Positions 33,951-41,694 of a stretch of 64,000 nt of DNA are shown here, piece by piece. The DNA comes from Butyricicoccus sp. Marseille-Q5471 (GTDB taxonomy: Bacteria > Bacillota > Clostridia > Oscillospirales > Butyricicoccaceae): assembly GCF_951230135.1 (NCBI RefSeq), contig NZ_CATNVC010000003.1, forward strand, positions 124,001 to 188,000, in the 5' to 3' direction. Position numbers and translations under genes: made by a program. Numbering within the stretch: position 1 is the first letter of the stretch; each line of letters begins with the position of its first letter. The notes below the pieces were generated by a model. That model was not told the origin of the DNA. It searched no databases and saw only the letters and a list, made by a program, of their open reading frames with translations.

Positions 33951-34175
33951 ATGAATCGTCTAAAACAACTGCGCCGCGCCAAAGGCTATACGCAGATTAA
34001 AATGCAGATGCTGACCGGCATCGACCAAAGTGATTATTCCAAACTGGAAAACGAAATCCGATACATGACCTTCGAGCAGTGCAAGCGCCTTGCCGTCGCA
34101 CTGGATACCAGCATGGACTACTTAGCCGGCCTCACTGACGAGCCGCGTCCCTATCCCCGTAAACCGTCCTATTAA
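33951..34175 (+). CDS. XRE-family HTH regulator
   Basis: A 74-residue Cro/C1-type regulator: RLKQLRRAKGYTQIKMQMLTGIDQSDYSKLENEIRYMTFEQCKRLAVALDTSMDYLAGLTDE, a complete HTH_3 domain with almost nothing else. ATG 33951 was chosen because GGTGAT sits just upstream; ATG 33945 is a close alternative. Two direct repeats before it suggest autoregulation. Targets are unknown; the neighbours are not obviously related. Confidence 0.85.
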   Translation: MNRLKQLRRAKGYTQIKMQMLTGIDQSDYSKLENEIRYMTFEQCKRLAVALDTSMDYLAGLTDEPRPYPRKPSY

Positions 34176-34181
34176 ACAGCC

Positions 34182-34216
34182 GCAAGAGCCGCCGCACCGT
34201 GTGCGGCGGCTCTTGC
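34182..34216. terminator. Terminator between HTH gene and Gfo/Idh gene
   Basis: GCAAGAGCCGCCGCAC-CGT-GTGCGGCGGCTCTTGC, a 16-bp stem, with only a weak T tract on either side. Confidence 0.75.
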
Positions 34217-34248
34217 ATATAAGGATAAAAATGAAAATGGGAACTTAC

Positions 34249-35268
34249 TTATCGAATCGGCAGCATTGCGCCGGTTTCGAAGGACTCCTTGCAGCGGTAT
34301 GCGGCTTCCGATACGGCGGTGCCGTCGTACACAGTCAGGTCGGCAGGCTTTGTGCCGGTGCGGACATGATTGGTGAACGCGACCAACTCTGCCACAAAGG
34401 CCTCGTGCCAGCGGCTCATAAAGTCCGGATAGTATTCCTCGCGCGAGCCATGCTCGTCAACGATGTTGAGCAGGTTCTTTGCGCCGACGTTCGCAATGCG
34501 CAGCGTGCCGTGTGTACCAATGATTTCGGTCTCGACGTTCGAGCCTGCGGCATGGGTGCGGTTGGTGAACATAAAGCCCATCGCGCCGTTGTCCATCTGC
34601 ACGGTAGCCGCCGCGTTGTCCGCGTCGTTGAGCTCCTTGTACAGATCAAACTCAAACACGCCGCCGATTGCCCACACGTTCTTGACGTCCGAGCCGGTGA
34701 ACCAGCGAATCAGGTCGATGTCGTGCACGCACATATCGAGGAACTGACCGCCCGAGTGGGGCGCGAATTTGAGCGTGGACTCGATGGTGGTGCGGGGATC
34801 CTGCGTGTAGGAACGGACGAGCACGACCTTGCCGATGTCGCCGTTTTCAATCTTGCGCTTGGCCTCGGCATAGGACTTGTCAAAGCGGCGCATGAAGCCC
34901 AGCTGGAAAATCAGCTCGGGATGTGCTTCAACAACCTTCTCGGCTTCCTTGCACTGGGCCACGTCAGTGCCGAGCGGCTTTTCGCAGAACACGTGCTTGC
35001 CATTGCGCATTGCAATCTCAATCTGCTGGGTGTGCAGGAAAGAGGGCGATACGATAGCGATTGCGTCCAACTCAGGGTTTTTGCACATTTCCTCGAAGTC
35101 GGTGTAAGTATAGGTAACGCCCAACTCCTCCGCGACTTCCTTGACGCGCTTTTCGTCTACATCGCAGATGGCAGCCAGCTCGCAGCCGGGAATCTGGGTG
35201 GCAATGTTGCTTGCATGCTCGTAACCCAGGCGACCCAGGCCGACAGAACCGATTTTAACAGTCTTCAT
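34249..35268 (-). CDS. iolG: Gfo/Idh/MocA-family dehydrogenase (inositol 2-dehydrogenase-like)
   Basis: A 339-residue NAD(P)-dependent oxidoreductase: Rossmann motif GSVGLGRLGYEH near residues 7-18, the EKPLG motif near 95, and CVHDIDLIRWFTG carrying the His-Asp pair typical of inositol 2-dehydrogenases. The likely reaction is oxidation of inositol or a related polyol, but related sugars are possible; the gene symbol is tentative. GGAG precedes ATG 35268. No other iol genes are near; an AraC regulator gene on the same strand lies upstream and may control it. Confidence 0.82.
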   Translation of the reverse strand: MKTVKIGSVGLGRLGYEHASNIATQIPGCELAAICDVDEKRVKEVAEELGVTYTYTDFEEMCKNPELDAIAIVSPSFLHTQQIEIAMRNGKHVFCEKPLGTDVAQCKEAEKVVEAHPELIFQLGFMRRFDKSYAEAKRKIENGDIGKVVLVRSYTQDPRTTIESTLKFAPHSGGQFLDMCVHDIDLIRWFTGSDVKNVWAIGGVFEFDLYKELNDADNAAATVQMDNGAMGFMFTNRTHAAGSNVETEIIGTHGTLRIANVGAKNLLNIVDEHGSREEYYPDFMSRWHEAFVAELVAFTNHVRTGTKPADLTVYDGTAVSEAAYRCKESFETGAMLPIR

Positions 35269-35396
35269 AATACATTCTCCTCTTCCGTAGCACGGTCTCA
35301 TCCGTTGGGGACGGCTCTCTCACGCCGCCCGTTCTCATGCTTTCATTGTACCGCCCATCCGCCGAAAAAAACAGAGCGTTCTTGTTATTTGTTTGA

Positions 35397-35422
35397 TAAA
35401 AAAACGCCGCCAAACGGCGGCG
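35397..35422 (-). terminator. Terminator of the AraC-family gene
   Basis: On the minus strand CGCCGCC-GTTT-GGCGGCG followed by seven T. Confidence 0.85.
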
Positions 35423-35455
35423 CTTTGAAGCGGACTTTCAAAATCTTGCGCTAGG

Positions 35456-36307
35456 CTATTTGTGCACCACGTACTCCTTACGGAAGCTGCGCGGCGACAT
35501 GCCCACCGCCTTGGAAAACTGGGCGTTGAAGTGGCTCGGATTATCATACCCCACCTGCGCCGCAATCTGCGTGATGGGCAGACCGGTCGTGATGAGCAGG
35601 GTCTGTGCTTCGCCGATGCGGCGGCGTAGCACGTACTGCAAGGGTGAATACCCCGTCACATCCTTAAACACGTGCGACAGGTAGTACGGACTGACGCGAA
35701 GTCCGTCCGCCAGTGCCTGCAAGCTGAATTCCTCAGCAAAATGCGCGTCGATATACGCCTTGACACGGCGGGACAGCGCGTTTTCGTCCGACGAGTGCGC
35801 CGATGTGCTTGCTCCGATGTACTGGCTGACGACCGACAGCAGCGCCATCAGCAGATGGTGGCAGCCGTCGTCCCCGCCGGCGGTCAGCTCGTCGAACAGC
35901 ACGGCGTACAGCCGCTCCAGCCGCGCGGTCTGCGCTTCGGACAGGTGGTAGACGGGCGGCGCATCCTCAGGCAGCAGCGCGTTTTCGCGCAGGCCGGGCA
36001 CGGCAAGGCCGCCGAGCGCCAGACTGTAGCTGGCAATGCGCGCCTCCGGCCCCGAGCGTTCATCGTGCACCACGCCGCTGTTATAGATGAAAAGATCGCC
36101 GCGGCGCGCCTGATAGGCCACGCCGCCGACGAAATACACACTTTCCCCGCCGCAAATCAGCGCAATCTCCACCAAATCGTGGTGCGCATGCATGACGCGC
36201 GGATGCACACTGCCCTCGGCGTCGGTATGGCTGCACGAAAACAGGCGCGGCAGCGCCGTAAGCCCGAACGGCGGCTCATATTCTTTTTTGACAAAGCACT
36301 GAATCAT
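35456..36307 (-). CDS. AraC-family transcriptional regulator with cupin domain
   Basis: A 283-residue regulator: N-terminal cupin sensor (MHAHHDLVEIALICGGES near residues 38-55, then YQARRGDLFIYNSGVVHDE) and a C-terminal double HTH (FSLQALADGLRVSPYYLSHVFKD to YDNPSHFNAQFSKAVGMSPRSFRKEY, about 190-280). It likely binds a sugar and activates catabolic genes. It is followed on the same strand, after a terminator, by the Gfo/Idh dehydrogenase, its most plausible target. Confidence 0.88.
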   Translation of the reverse strand: MIQCFVKKEYEPPFGLTALPRLFSCSHTDAEGSVHPRVMHAHHDLVEIALICGGESVYFVGGVAYQARRGDLFIYNSGVVHDERSGPEARIASYSLALGGLAVPGLRENALLPEDAPPVYHLSEAQTARLERLYAVLFDELTAGGDDGCHHLLMALLSVVSQYIGASTSAHSSDENALSRRVKAYIDAHFAEEFSLQALADGLRVSPYYLSHVFKDVTGYSPLQYVLRRRIGEAQTLLITTGLPITQIAAQVGYDNPSHFNAQFSKAVGMSPRSFRKEYVVHK

Positions 36308-36380
36308 CCGCCGGCCCCTTTCGCGTGTTCCCTCTTATGTAATATGGTAGCACACCGCGGGGCGCGTGGTCAAGAGCGCA

Positions 36381-36749
36381 TCATCCCTCGCCGCAGCCGC
36401 CTGCACAGCCTTCGCAGCAGCCGCCGCAGCCTTCGGCCTCGGCTTCCTCGCGCGCCTTGCGGTCTTCATAGTCGCGCAGCGAACCCTCGGTCATGTGCGA
36501 GAGCGCGGCAAGGCGCTCGTTTACCATGTCCCACATGCACAGGGGCAGATGGTCGCGGTGGCCGCGGTGGATGGTAACACATTCGAAGCAGTTGCCGTGA
36601 TGCGGGCAGGCCTCGCGGCACGGACAATGGTCGCCCGACTCGCGCACCTGCTTTAGAAATTCCTGCTTGATTTTCCAGGCTTCTTCCTTAAACCCCTCCC
36701 GGTCGAGGCGATCCTGCAAAATAGCCAGCTCATTATTATCGATCTGCAT
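36381..36749 (-). CDS. Cys-rich small protein (DUF6485-like)
   Basis: A 122-residue protein with a central zinc- or cluster-like Cys/His block, CPCREACPHHGNCFECVTIHRGH, a WDM hydrophobic patch, and a second Cys-rich tail CGGCCEGCAGGCGE. The central block resembles small clostridial proteins of the DUF6485 type (pattern recall). The tail of eight closely spaced residues alternating Cys and Gly is unusual. The function is unknown; metal binding is inferred. AAGGGA precedes the ATG. It stands alone. Confidence 0.65.
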   Translation of the reverse strand: MQIDNNELAILQDRLDREGFKEEAWKIKQEFLKQVRESGDHCPCREACPHHGNCFECVTIHRGHRDHLPLCMWDMVNERLAALSHMTEGSLRDYEDRKAREEAEAEGCGGCCEGCAGGCGEG

Positions 36750-36914
36750 TGAAAATTCCCTTTCTTTCTTGTCTTATCGACATCATATCGCATCCTCACT
36801 GCTCCGTCAACAGGTTGTGCGCGATGTGCCGACTTCTCAATCATTTTGTGCAATTTGCCAATTTTCTGCTTTATTTTTTAAGTAAAACGACATGGAAAAA
36901 CTGCTAAAAAGAGC

Positions 36915-36943
36915 TTGCTAATTTGTGAACGCTTTGTTACAAT
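36915..36943 (+). promoter_or_regulatory. Promoter of the amino-sugar PTS operon
   Basis: TTGCTA (36915-36920), 17 bp, TACAAT (36938-36943), upstream of the RAT element. Confidence 0.65.
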
Positions 36944-36979
36944 GAGTGCAGATAAGTGAAGAGACCACTTCGGTGGGTT

Positions 36980-37070
36980 GGATTGTTACCGCTTCGGCGG
37001 GCAAAACCAAATTTCTCGCAGGAAAACAGTTAAGCTGTCTTCTTGTGCTGAGATTTGGTTCTTTTTATTT
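36980..37070 (+). promoter_or_regulatory. RAT antiterminator site and overlapping terminator (LicT/BglG class)
   Basis: 36980-37008 is a near-canonical ribonucleic antiterminator: GGATTGTTACC, a CTTCGG-type apical part, GGCGGGCAAAACC. Its last bases overlap the 5' arm of a terminator, AACCAAATTTCTC (37005-37017) pairing with GAGATTTGGTT (37050-37060), followed by CTTTTTATTTT. An antiterminator protein bound to RAT would block the terminator. The protein candidate is encoded at 41695-42537. Confidence 0.92.
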
Positions 37071-37087
37071 TCCGGAGGGTTATTCCG

Positions 37088-37624
37088 ATGCCCACTGGAT
37101 ATACTGCTCAAAAAAGGTGTGATGATATGTTTGGAAAATTAAAGGAGAAGTTGATGGGTGGCGGCAGCGCTGCAATTGAAATCTCCGCCCCGCTTGCGGG
37201 AACGGTTGTTCCGCTCGATGAAGTCGCGGACCCGACGTTCGCGCAGGGCATTTTGGGAAAAGGCGCAGCCATTATTCCGGCAGAGGGGCGCGTTACCGCG
37301 CCGGCTGACGGTGTGATTGATGTGATGTTCGACACCGGCCACGCGGTCAGCATGACGACGGCGGACGGCGCCGAGGTGCTCATCCATGTCGGGCTGGACA
37401 CGGTGCAGCTCAAGGGCGCGCACTACACCGCCCGCTGCAAGGCTGGGGACAAGGTGAAAAAGGGCGACCTGCTGATTGAGTTCGATCCCGCGGCCATCAA
37501 AGCCGCAGGTTACGACATCGTAACGCCGGTCATCATTTGCAACAGTGACGCGTACAGTGCGGTGGAGGGCGCAAAGCCCGGCTCGATTTCGGCCGGCGGC
37601 GCGCTGCTGACGCTGAAGAAGTAA
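37088..37624 (+). CDS. PTS EIIA component, glucose family
   Basis: A free-standing EIIA(Glc)-type domain of 178 residues (165 if begun at 37127). It takes phosphate from HPr to EIIB. The active-site His lies in EVLIHVGLDTVQLKG, and the PLAGTVVPLDEVADPTFAQGILGKG block is typical. ATG 37088 has GGAGGG 8 nt upstream; ATG 37127 (MFGKLKEKL) has the weaker AAGGTG and is where homology starts, so either is possible. It is first in the operon EIIA-HPr-EIICB-nagB-nagA, directly after the RAT terminator. Confidence 0.88.
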   Translation: MPTGYTAQKRCDDMFGKLKEKLMGGGSAAIEISAPLAGTVVPLDEVADPTFAQGILGKGAAIIPAEGRVTAPADGVIDVMFDTGHAVSMTTADGAEVLIHVGLDTVQLKGAHYTARCKAGDKVKKGDLLIEFDPAAIKAAGYDIVTPVIICNSDAYSAVEGAKPGSISAGGALLTLKK

Positions 37625-37647
37625 CCACGGAGAAAGGATTTGACAGC

Positions 37648-37905
37648 ATGAAAACGATTGAATACACGATTACCGACGAACTGGGCATCCACGCACGCCC
37701 GGCAGGCCTTCTGGTCAAGGCGGCCGGGAAATTCCAGTCCGATATCAAGATTGCATCCCCCAAGAAGGAGGTCGACGCCAAGCGCATCATGGGCGTGATG
37801 AGCATGGGCGCAAAGCAGGGCGACCTGCTCCGGCTGACCATCACCGGTGCGGATGAGGACGCAGCGGCAGAGGAGATGGAGCTGTTCCTCAAGCAGAACC
37901 TGTAA
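37648..37905 (+). CDS. ptsH: HPr-like phosphocarrier with Arg at position 46
   Basis: An 85-residue HPr. The catalytic His15 is intact in GIHARPAG, so it can shuttle phosphate from enzyme I to EIIA. The usual Ser46 in KSIMGVMSLG is replaced by Arg46 (AKRIMGVMSMG), so HPr kinase could not phosphorylate this protein and it should not act as CcpA corepressor. AAAGGA precedes the ATG. It is placed between EIIA and EIICB, suggesting a dedicated carrier for the amino-sugar system; a general HPr may exist elsewhere. Confidence 0.93.
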   Translation: MKTIEYTITDELGIHARPAGLLVKAAGKFQSDIKIASPKKEVDAKRIMGVMSMGAKQGDLLRLTITGADEDAAAEEMELFLKQNL

Positions 37906-38046
37906 GGATTTCTTTCCGTCCGATAGGCGCGGGCGGTGGAAATGGCGCTTTGGCCATCCGTTCGGCTGGGACGGCCAAAACGTCGATAGACATCAACACT
38001 GCTGTCAAAATAGGCGGCAAAAGAGAAAAAGGAGGGGCAAACTCTT
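37906..38046 (+). other. Intergenic stem between HPr and EIICB genes
   Basis: A TTTGGCC (37949-37955) / GGCCAAA (37973-37979) hairpin without T tract; probably an mRNA processing or stability element rather than a terminator. GGAGG precedes the next gene. Confidence 0.4.
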
Positions 38047-39513
38047 ATGATGAAGTATTTACAGAAACTCGGCAAGTCCCTGATGCTCCCTGTCGCGTGT
38101 CTGCCGGTTGCAGGCATTCTGATGGGCATTGGCTACGCGCTCTGCCCGGCTACCATGCAGGGCGGTGACATCACCGGCGCACTCCAGATCATCGGTTTCT
38201 TCCTGGTTAAGGCAGGCGGCGCACTGATTGACAACATGTCGTGGCTGTTTGCTGTCGGCGTAGCAGTTGGTATGGCCAACGATAAGGACGGCACCGCAGG
38301 TCTTGCCGGTCTGGTTTCCTGGCTGATGATTACCAAGCTCTTAAACCCCGGCGTTGTTTCGGTTCTGACCGGTGTTGCAGCTGACGCTGTAAACCCCGCG
38401 TTCACCAAGATCGAAACCCAGTTTATCGGCATCCTCGCCGGCCTCATCGGCGGCGCTTGCTACAACAAGTTTAAGGACACCAAGCTTCCGGATGCACTTT
38501 CTTTCTTCTCCGGCAAGCGCTGTGTCGCAATCGTTACAGCGGTCATCTCGATCGTTGTGGCGGCCATCCTGTTCTTCGTATGGCCGATCGTCTACGGCGC
38601 ACTGGTTGCGTTCGGCGGCGCGATTGTTTCCACCGGCTCCATCGGCGCTGGTATCTATGCGTTCTTCAACCGTCTGCTCATCCCGTTCGGCCTGCACCAT
38701 GCGCTCAACTCGGTATTCTGGTTTGACGCAATCGGCATCAACGATCTGGGCAGCTTCTGGGGCGGCCTGACCTCTGCCGAGGCCGGTCACGATCTGGGCA
38801 TGTACATGTCCGGCTTCTTCCCCTGCATGATGTTCGGTATCCCCGGTGCGGCGCTGGCTATCGTTCACACCGCCAAGTCCAACAAGAAAAAGATTGCCGC
38901 CGGTCTGGTAGGCGCGGCTGCTATCTGCGCATTCGTTTGCGGCGTTACCGAGCCGTTTGAATTCGCATTCATGTTCCTCGCTCCCGCACTGTACGTGATC
39001 TACGCTCTGCTGTACGCTATCTTCACCGTCATCACGGTGGCTGTCGGCTTCCGCGCAGGCTTCTCCTTCTCCGCCGGCCTGACCGACCTTGTGTTCTCTG
39101 CTTCCCTTCCGGCAGCGGCGAAGACCTGGATGATTATCCCGCTCGGCATTGCAGCATTCGTGGTATTCTACGTGGTATTCCGCTTCGTCATCACCAAGTG
39201 GAACCTCAAGACCCCCGGCCGCGAGGATGACGACGAGATCGACGACAACAAGGCCGTTCTTTCCAACAACGATTTCACCGCTGTTGCAGCGCAGATCCTC
39301 GAAGGTCTGGGCGGCAAGGACAACGTTGTTTCGCTCGACAACTGCATCACTCGTCTGCGTCTGGAAATCAAGGATTACACTGCAATCGACGAAAAGAAGA
39401 TCAAGGCTGCCGGCGTTGCTGGCGTCATGCGTCCCTCCAAGACCTCGGTGCAGGTCATTGTGGGCACCAAGGTTCAGTTCGTAGCCGACGAAATGGCCAA
39501 AATGCTAAAGTAA
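38047..39513 (+). CDS. nagE: PTS EIICB, N-acetylglucosamine-type
   Basis: A 488-residue EIICB of the glucose/GlcNAc family. The membrane EIIC part (about residues 1-390, ten or so hydrophobic segments) has GITEPFEF-like CGVTEPFEFAFMF, the sugar-binding signature. The C-terminal EIIB domain (about 410-488) carries the phospho-Cys in SLDNCITRLRLE. There is no fused EIIA, which is the separate first gene. GlcNAc as substrate is inferred from nagB and nagA downstream. ATG 38047 is immediately followed by another ATG; GGAGG lies upstream. Confidence 0.93.
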   Translation: MMKYLQKLGKSLMLPVACLPVAGILMGIGYALCPATMQGGDITGALQIIGFFLVKAGGALIDNMSWLFAVGVAVGMANDKDGTAGLAGLVSWLMITKLLNPGVVSVLTGVAADAVNPAFTKIETQFIGILAGLIGGACYNKFKDTKLPDALSFFSGKRCVAIVTAVISIVVAAILFFVWPIVYGALVAFGGAIVSTGSIGAGIYAFFNRLLIPFGLHHALNSVFWFDAIGINDLGSFWGGLTSAEAGHDLGMYMSGFFPCMMFGIPGAALAIVHTAKSNKKKIAAGLVGAAAICAFVCGVTEPFEFAFMFLAPALYVIYALLYAIFTVITVAVGFRAGFSFSAGLTDLVFSASLPAAAKTWMIIPLGIAAFVVFYVVFRFVITKWNLKTPGREDDDEIDDNKAVLSNNDFTAVAAQILEGLGGKDNVVSLDNCITRLRLEIKDYTAIDEKKIKAAGVAGVMRPSKTSVQVIVGTKVQFVADEMAKMLK

Positions 39514-39543
39514 GTTTGTAAATTGCGCTGCGGCGCAACCGGG

Positions 39544-39575
39544 GGAAGGCGGGCGGCAATGCCCGCCTTCCTTTT
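39544..39575 (+). terminator. Terminator after nagE
   Basis: GGAAGGCGGGC-GGCAAT-GCCCGCCTTCC then TTTT. It may reduce transcription into nagBA. Confidence 0.8.
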
Positions 39576-39593
39576 GGCAGTTTTAACAGTCTT

Positions 39594-39650
39594 TGTTTCA
39601 TCGGCGAGTTTCAGTCGCCACGAAGGATATTCCGTGATATCCTTGAAACA
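39594..39650 (+). promoter_or_regulatory. Three-way-junction RNA element before nagB
   Basis: Perfect helices: closing TGTTTC (39594-39599) / GAAACA (39645-39650); hairpin GGCGA (39603-39607) / TCGCC (39615-39619); hairpin AAGGATAT (39623-39630) / ATATCCTT (39637-39644). The loop of the first hairpin repeats GTTTCA, giving GAAACA a competing partner. It ends about 25 nt before the nagB start. No known class recognised. Confidence 0.55.
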
Positions 39651-39674
39651 GGAATGAAAATATGAGGTGCTGAT

Positions 39675-40418
39675 ATGAAAATCATCCGTGCAAAAGACTA
39701 TAACGACATGAGCCGCAAGGCCGCCAATATCATTTCGGCTCAGGTAATTCTGAAACCGAACTCCGTGCTCGGTCTGGCGACAGGGTCATCCCCCATTGGT
39801 ATTTACGAGCAGTTGATTAAATGGTATAACAAGGGCGACGTGAACTTCGGCGAATGCACGAGCTTCAACCTCGACGAATACCGCGGGCTGACCGCTGACC
39901 ACGACCAAAGCTACCATTATTTCATGCACAAGAACTTTTTTGACGCCATCAACATCCCGGCCGCACGCATCAACCTGCCGGACGGCGCACAGATGGACAT
40001 CGAAAAGGAATGCGAGCGCTATGACAAGGCCATCCGTGCCGCGGGCGGCATCGACCTGCAGCTTTTGGGCATGGGTCTTAACGGACACATCGGCTTCAAC
40101 GAGCCGGACGAGTCCTTCTCCAAGGGCACGCACTGCGTTGACCTGACCGAGTCGACCATCGAAGCCAACAAGCGCTTCTTTGAAAGCGCGGACGATGTGC
40201 CGCGTCAGGCCTACACGATGGGCGTGCAGACCATTATGCTCGCACGCAAAATCATCATCATTGTTTCGGGCGAAAACAAGGCGCAAATCCTGCGGGATGC
40301 GTGCTTTGGCCCGGTGACCCCCATGGTGCCCGCCTCGATTCTGCAGCTGCATACCGACGTATCGGTCGTGGCGGATGACGCCGCGCTCTCGCTGTGCACG
40401 GAAAAGGAACTCAGGTGA
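39675..40418 (+). CDS. nagB: Glucosamine-6-phosphate deaminase
   Basis: A 247-residue NagB converting glucosamine-6-P to fructose-6-P and ammonia. Typical motifs: VLGLATGSSPIGIYEQL (phosphate loop), FNLDEYRGL (catalytic Asp of the ring-opening group) and GMGLNGHIGFNEP. It is slightly shorter than the E. coli enzyme and lacks its allosteric C-terminal part, as usual in Firmicutes. GAGGTG precedes the ATG. It is preceded by the structured RNA element and followed after 4 nt by nagA. Confidence 0.97.
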   Translation: MKIIRAKDYNDMSRKAANIISAQVILKPNSVLGLATGSSPIGIYEQLIKWYNKGDVNFGECTSFNLDEYRGLTADHDQSYHYFMHKNFFDAINIPAARINLPDGAQMDIEKECERYDKAIRAAGGIDLQLLGMGLNGHIGFNEPDESFSKGTHCVDLTESTIEANKRFFESADDVPRQAYTMGVQTIMLARKIIIIVSGENKAQILRDACFGPVTPMVPASILQLHTDVSVVADDAALSLCTEKELR

Positions 40419-40422
40419 TCAA

Positions 40423-41532
40423 ATGGATTTTCGTAATCTGAAGATTTTCCAGCCGGACGGCACGTTCCAAACGGGCGGCCTGTCCATTTCCGGCGACCGC
40501 ATCACTGCGGCTGCGCCCTCGGCGGACGCTGCCGACACGGGCGGCCTGTACGCCATTCCCGGTTTGGTTGACGTGCATTTTCACGGCTGCGTCGGCTATG
40601 ATTTCTGTGACGGCACACATGAGGCCATTTCGGCCATTGCCAAGTATCAGGCACAGAACGGCGTTGCCGCCATCTGTCCGGCCACGATGACCTATCCCGA
40701 GGACAAACTTACCGGAATTGCAACCGCTGCCGCCTCCTATCAAACGGATACGGACGAAGCCGCGTTGGTCGGCATCAACATGGAAGGGCCGTTCATTTCC
40801 GCCGCCAAAAAGGGCGCGCAGAACGGCGCATACCTGCACGCACCGGATGCGGACATGTTCCGCCGCCTGCAGAACAAGGCAAACGGCCTGTTCAAAATCT
40901 GCGATATTGCCCCCGAACAACCCGGCGCGATGGACACCATCGAAGCGCTCAGCTCCGAGGTTCGCATTTCGGTGGCGCACACAACGGCGGACTATGACAC
41001 CGCCACCGAGGCCTTCCGCCGCGGCGCGCGGCAGGTGACGCACCTGTACAATGCGATGCCCCCCCTGTCGCACCGCGCGCCCGGCGTTATTGGCGCGGCG
41101 TTTGATTGCGACGCGGTCGCGGTCGAGCTGATTGCGGACGGCGTGCACATCCACCCCTCGGTGGTTCGCGCGACCTTCCGGCTGTTTGACGGACGCGTCA
41201 TCCTGATTTCGGACAGCATGATGGCAACCGGCCTTGCGGACGGCGAATATTCCCTCGGCGGTCAGGCTGTCACCGTGCGCGGCAATCTGGCCACGCTGCA
41301 CGACGGCACCATCGCCGGCTCGGCCACCTGTCTGCTCGACTGCGTGCGCAGCGCGGTCAAGATGGGCATTCCGTTCGGGCAGGCCGTCAAGGCGGCGTCC
41401 CTGCACCCCGCGCGCGCCATCGGCGTGGCACATGACTATGGCAGTCTGGAGGCCGGCAAGCTTGCGAATGTCGTCCTTCTTGATGAAAATCTGGAGGTCA
41501 ACTCCATTATCCTGCGAGGAAAATTGCTGTAA
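40423..41532 (+). CDS. nagA: N-acetylglucosamine-6-phosphate deacetylase
   Basis: A 369-residue NagA of the amidohydrolase superfamily. HFHG near residue 51 is the HxH metal motif, EGPF near 124-127 supplies the metal Glu, and ISDSMMATG contains the catalytic Asp. It deacetylates GlcNAc-6-P before NagB acts. ATG 40423 is 4 nt after the nagB stop with AGGTGAT as SD; an upstream in-frame codon would overlap nagB. It ends the operon. Confidence 0.96.
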   Translation: MDFRNLKIFQPDGTFQTGGLSISGDRITAAAPSADAADTGGLYAIPGLVDVHFHGCVGYDFCDGTHEAISAIAKYQAQNGVAAICPATMTYPEDKLTGIATAAASYQTDTDEAALVGINMEGPFISAAKKGAQNGAYLHAPDADMFRRLQNKANGLFKICDIAPEQPGAMDTIEALSSEVRISVAHTTADYDTATEAFRRGARQVTHLYNAMPPLSHRAPGVIGAAFDCDAVAVELIADGVHIHPSVVRATFRLFDGRVILISDSMMATGLADGEYSLGGQAVTVRGNLATLHDGTIAGSATCLLDCVRSAVKMGIPFGQAVKAASLHPARAIGVAHDYGSLEAGKLANVVLLDENLEVNSIILRGKLL

Positions 41533-41588
41533 CTGGCAGCATAGGAATGAAGAGATGCGGGATGAATGGGGATTTTCACCCATGATTT

Positions 41589-41623
41589 CAAACGGCTCTC
41601 CGCTTTTGCGGAGAGCCGTTTTG
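41589..41623 (+). terminator. nagA operon terminator
   Basis: AAACGGCTCTCCGC-TTTT-GCGGAGAGCCGTTTT. Confidence 0.88.
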
Positions 41624-41646
41624 CGTGCCATCGGCATCCATGCATC

Positions 41647-41674
41647 AAAAAAGCTGCCCTCCAAGAAGGCAGCC
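41647..41674 (-). terminator. licT terminator
   Basis: On the minus strand GGCTGCC / GGGCAGC arms followed by TTTTTTG, just after the stop at 41695. Confidence 0.8.
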
Positions 41675-41694
41675 TGATGATGTGTCATAGAATT

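Noticed and set aside
36923-36936. cre-like site TGTGAACGCTTTGT between the -35 and -10 of the PTS promoter
   Set aside because: It misses several conserved positions of the cre consensus (TGWAANCGNTNWCA), including the last two, so CcpA control is not supported.
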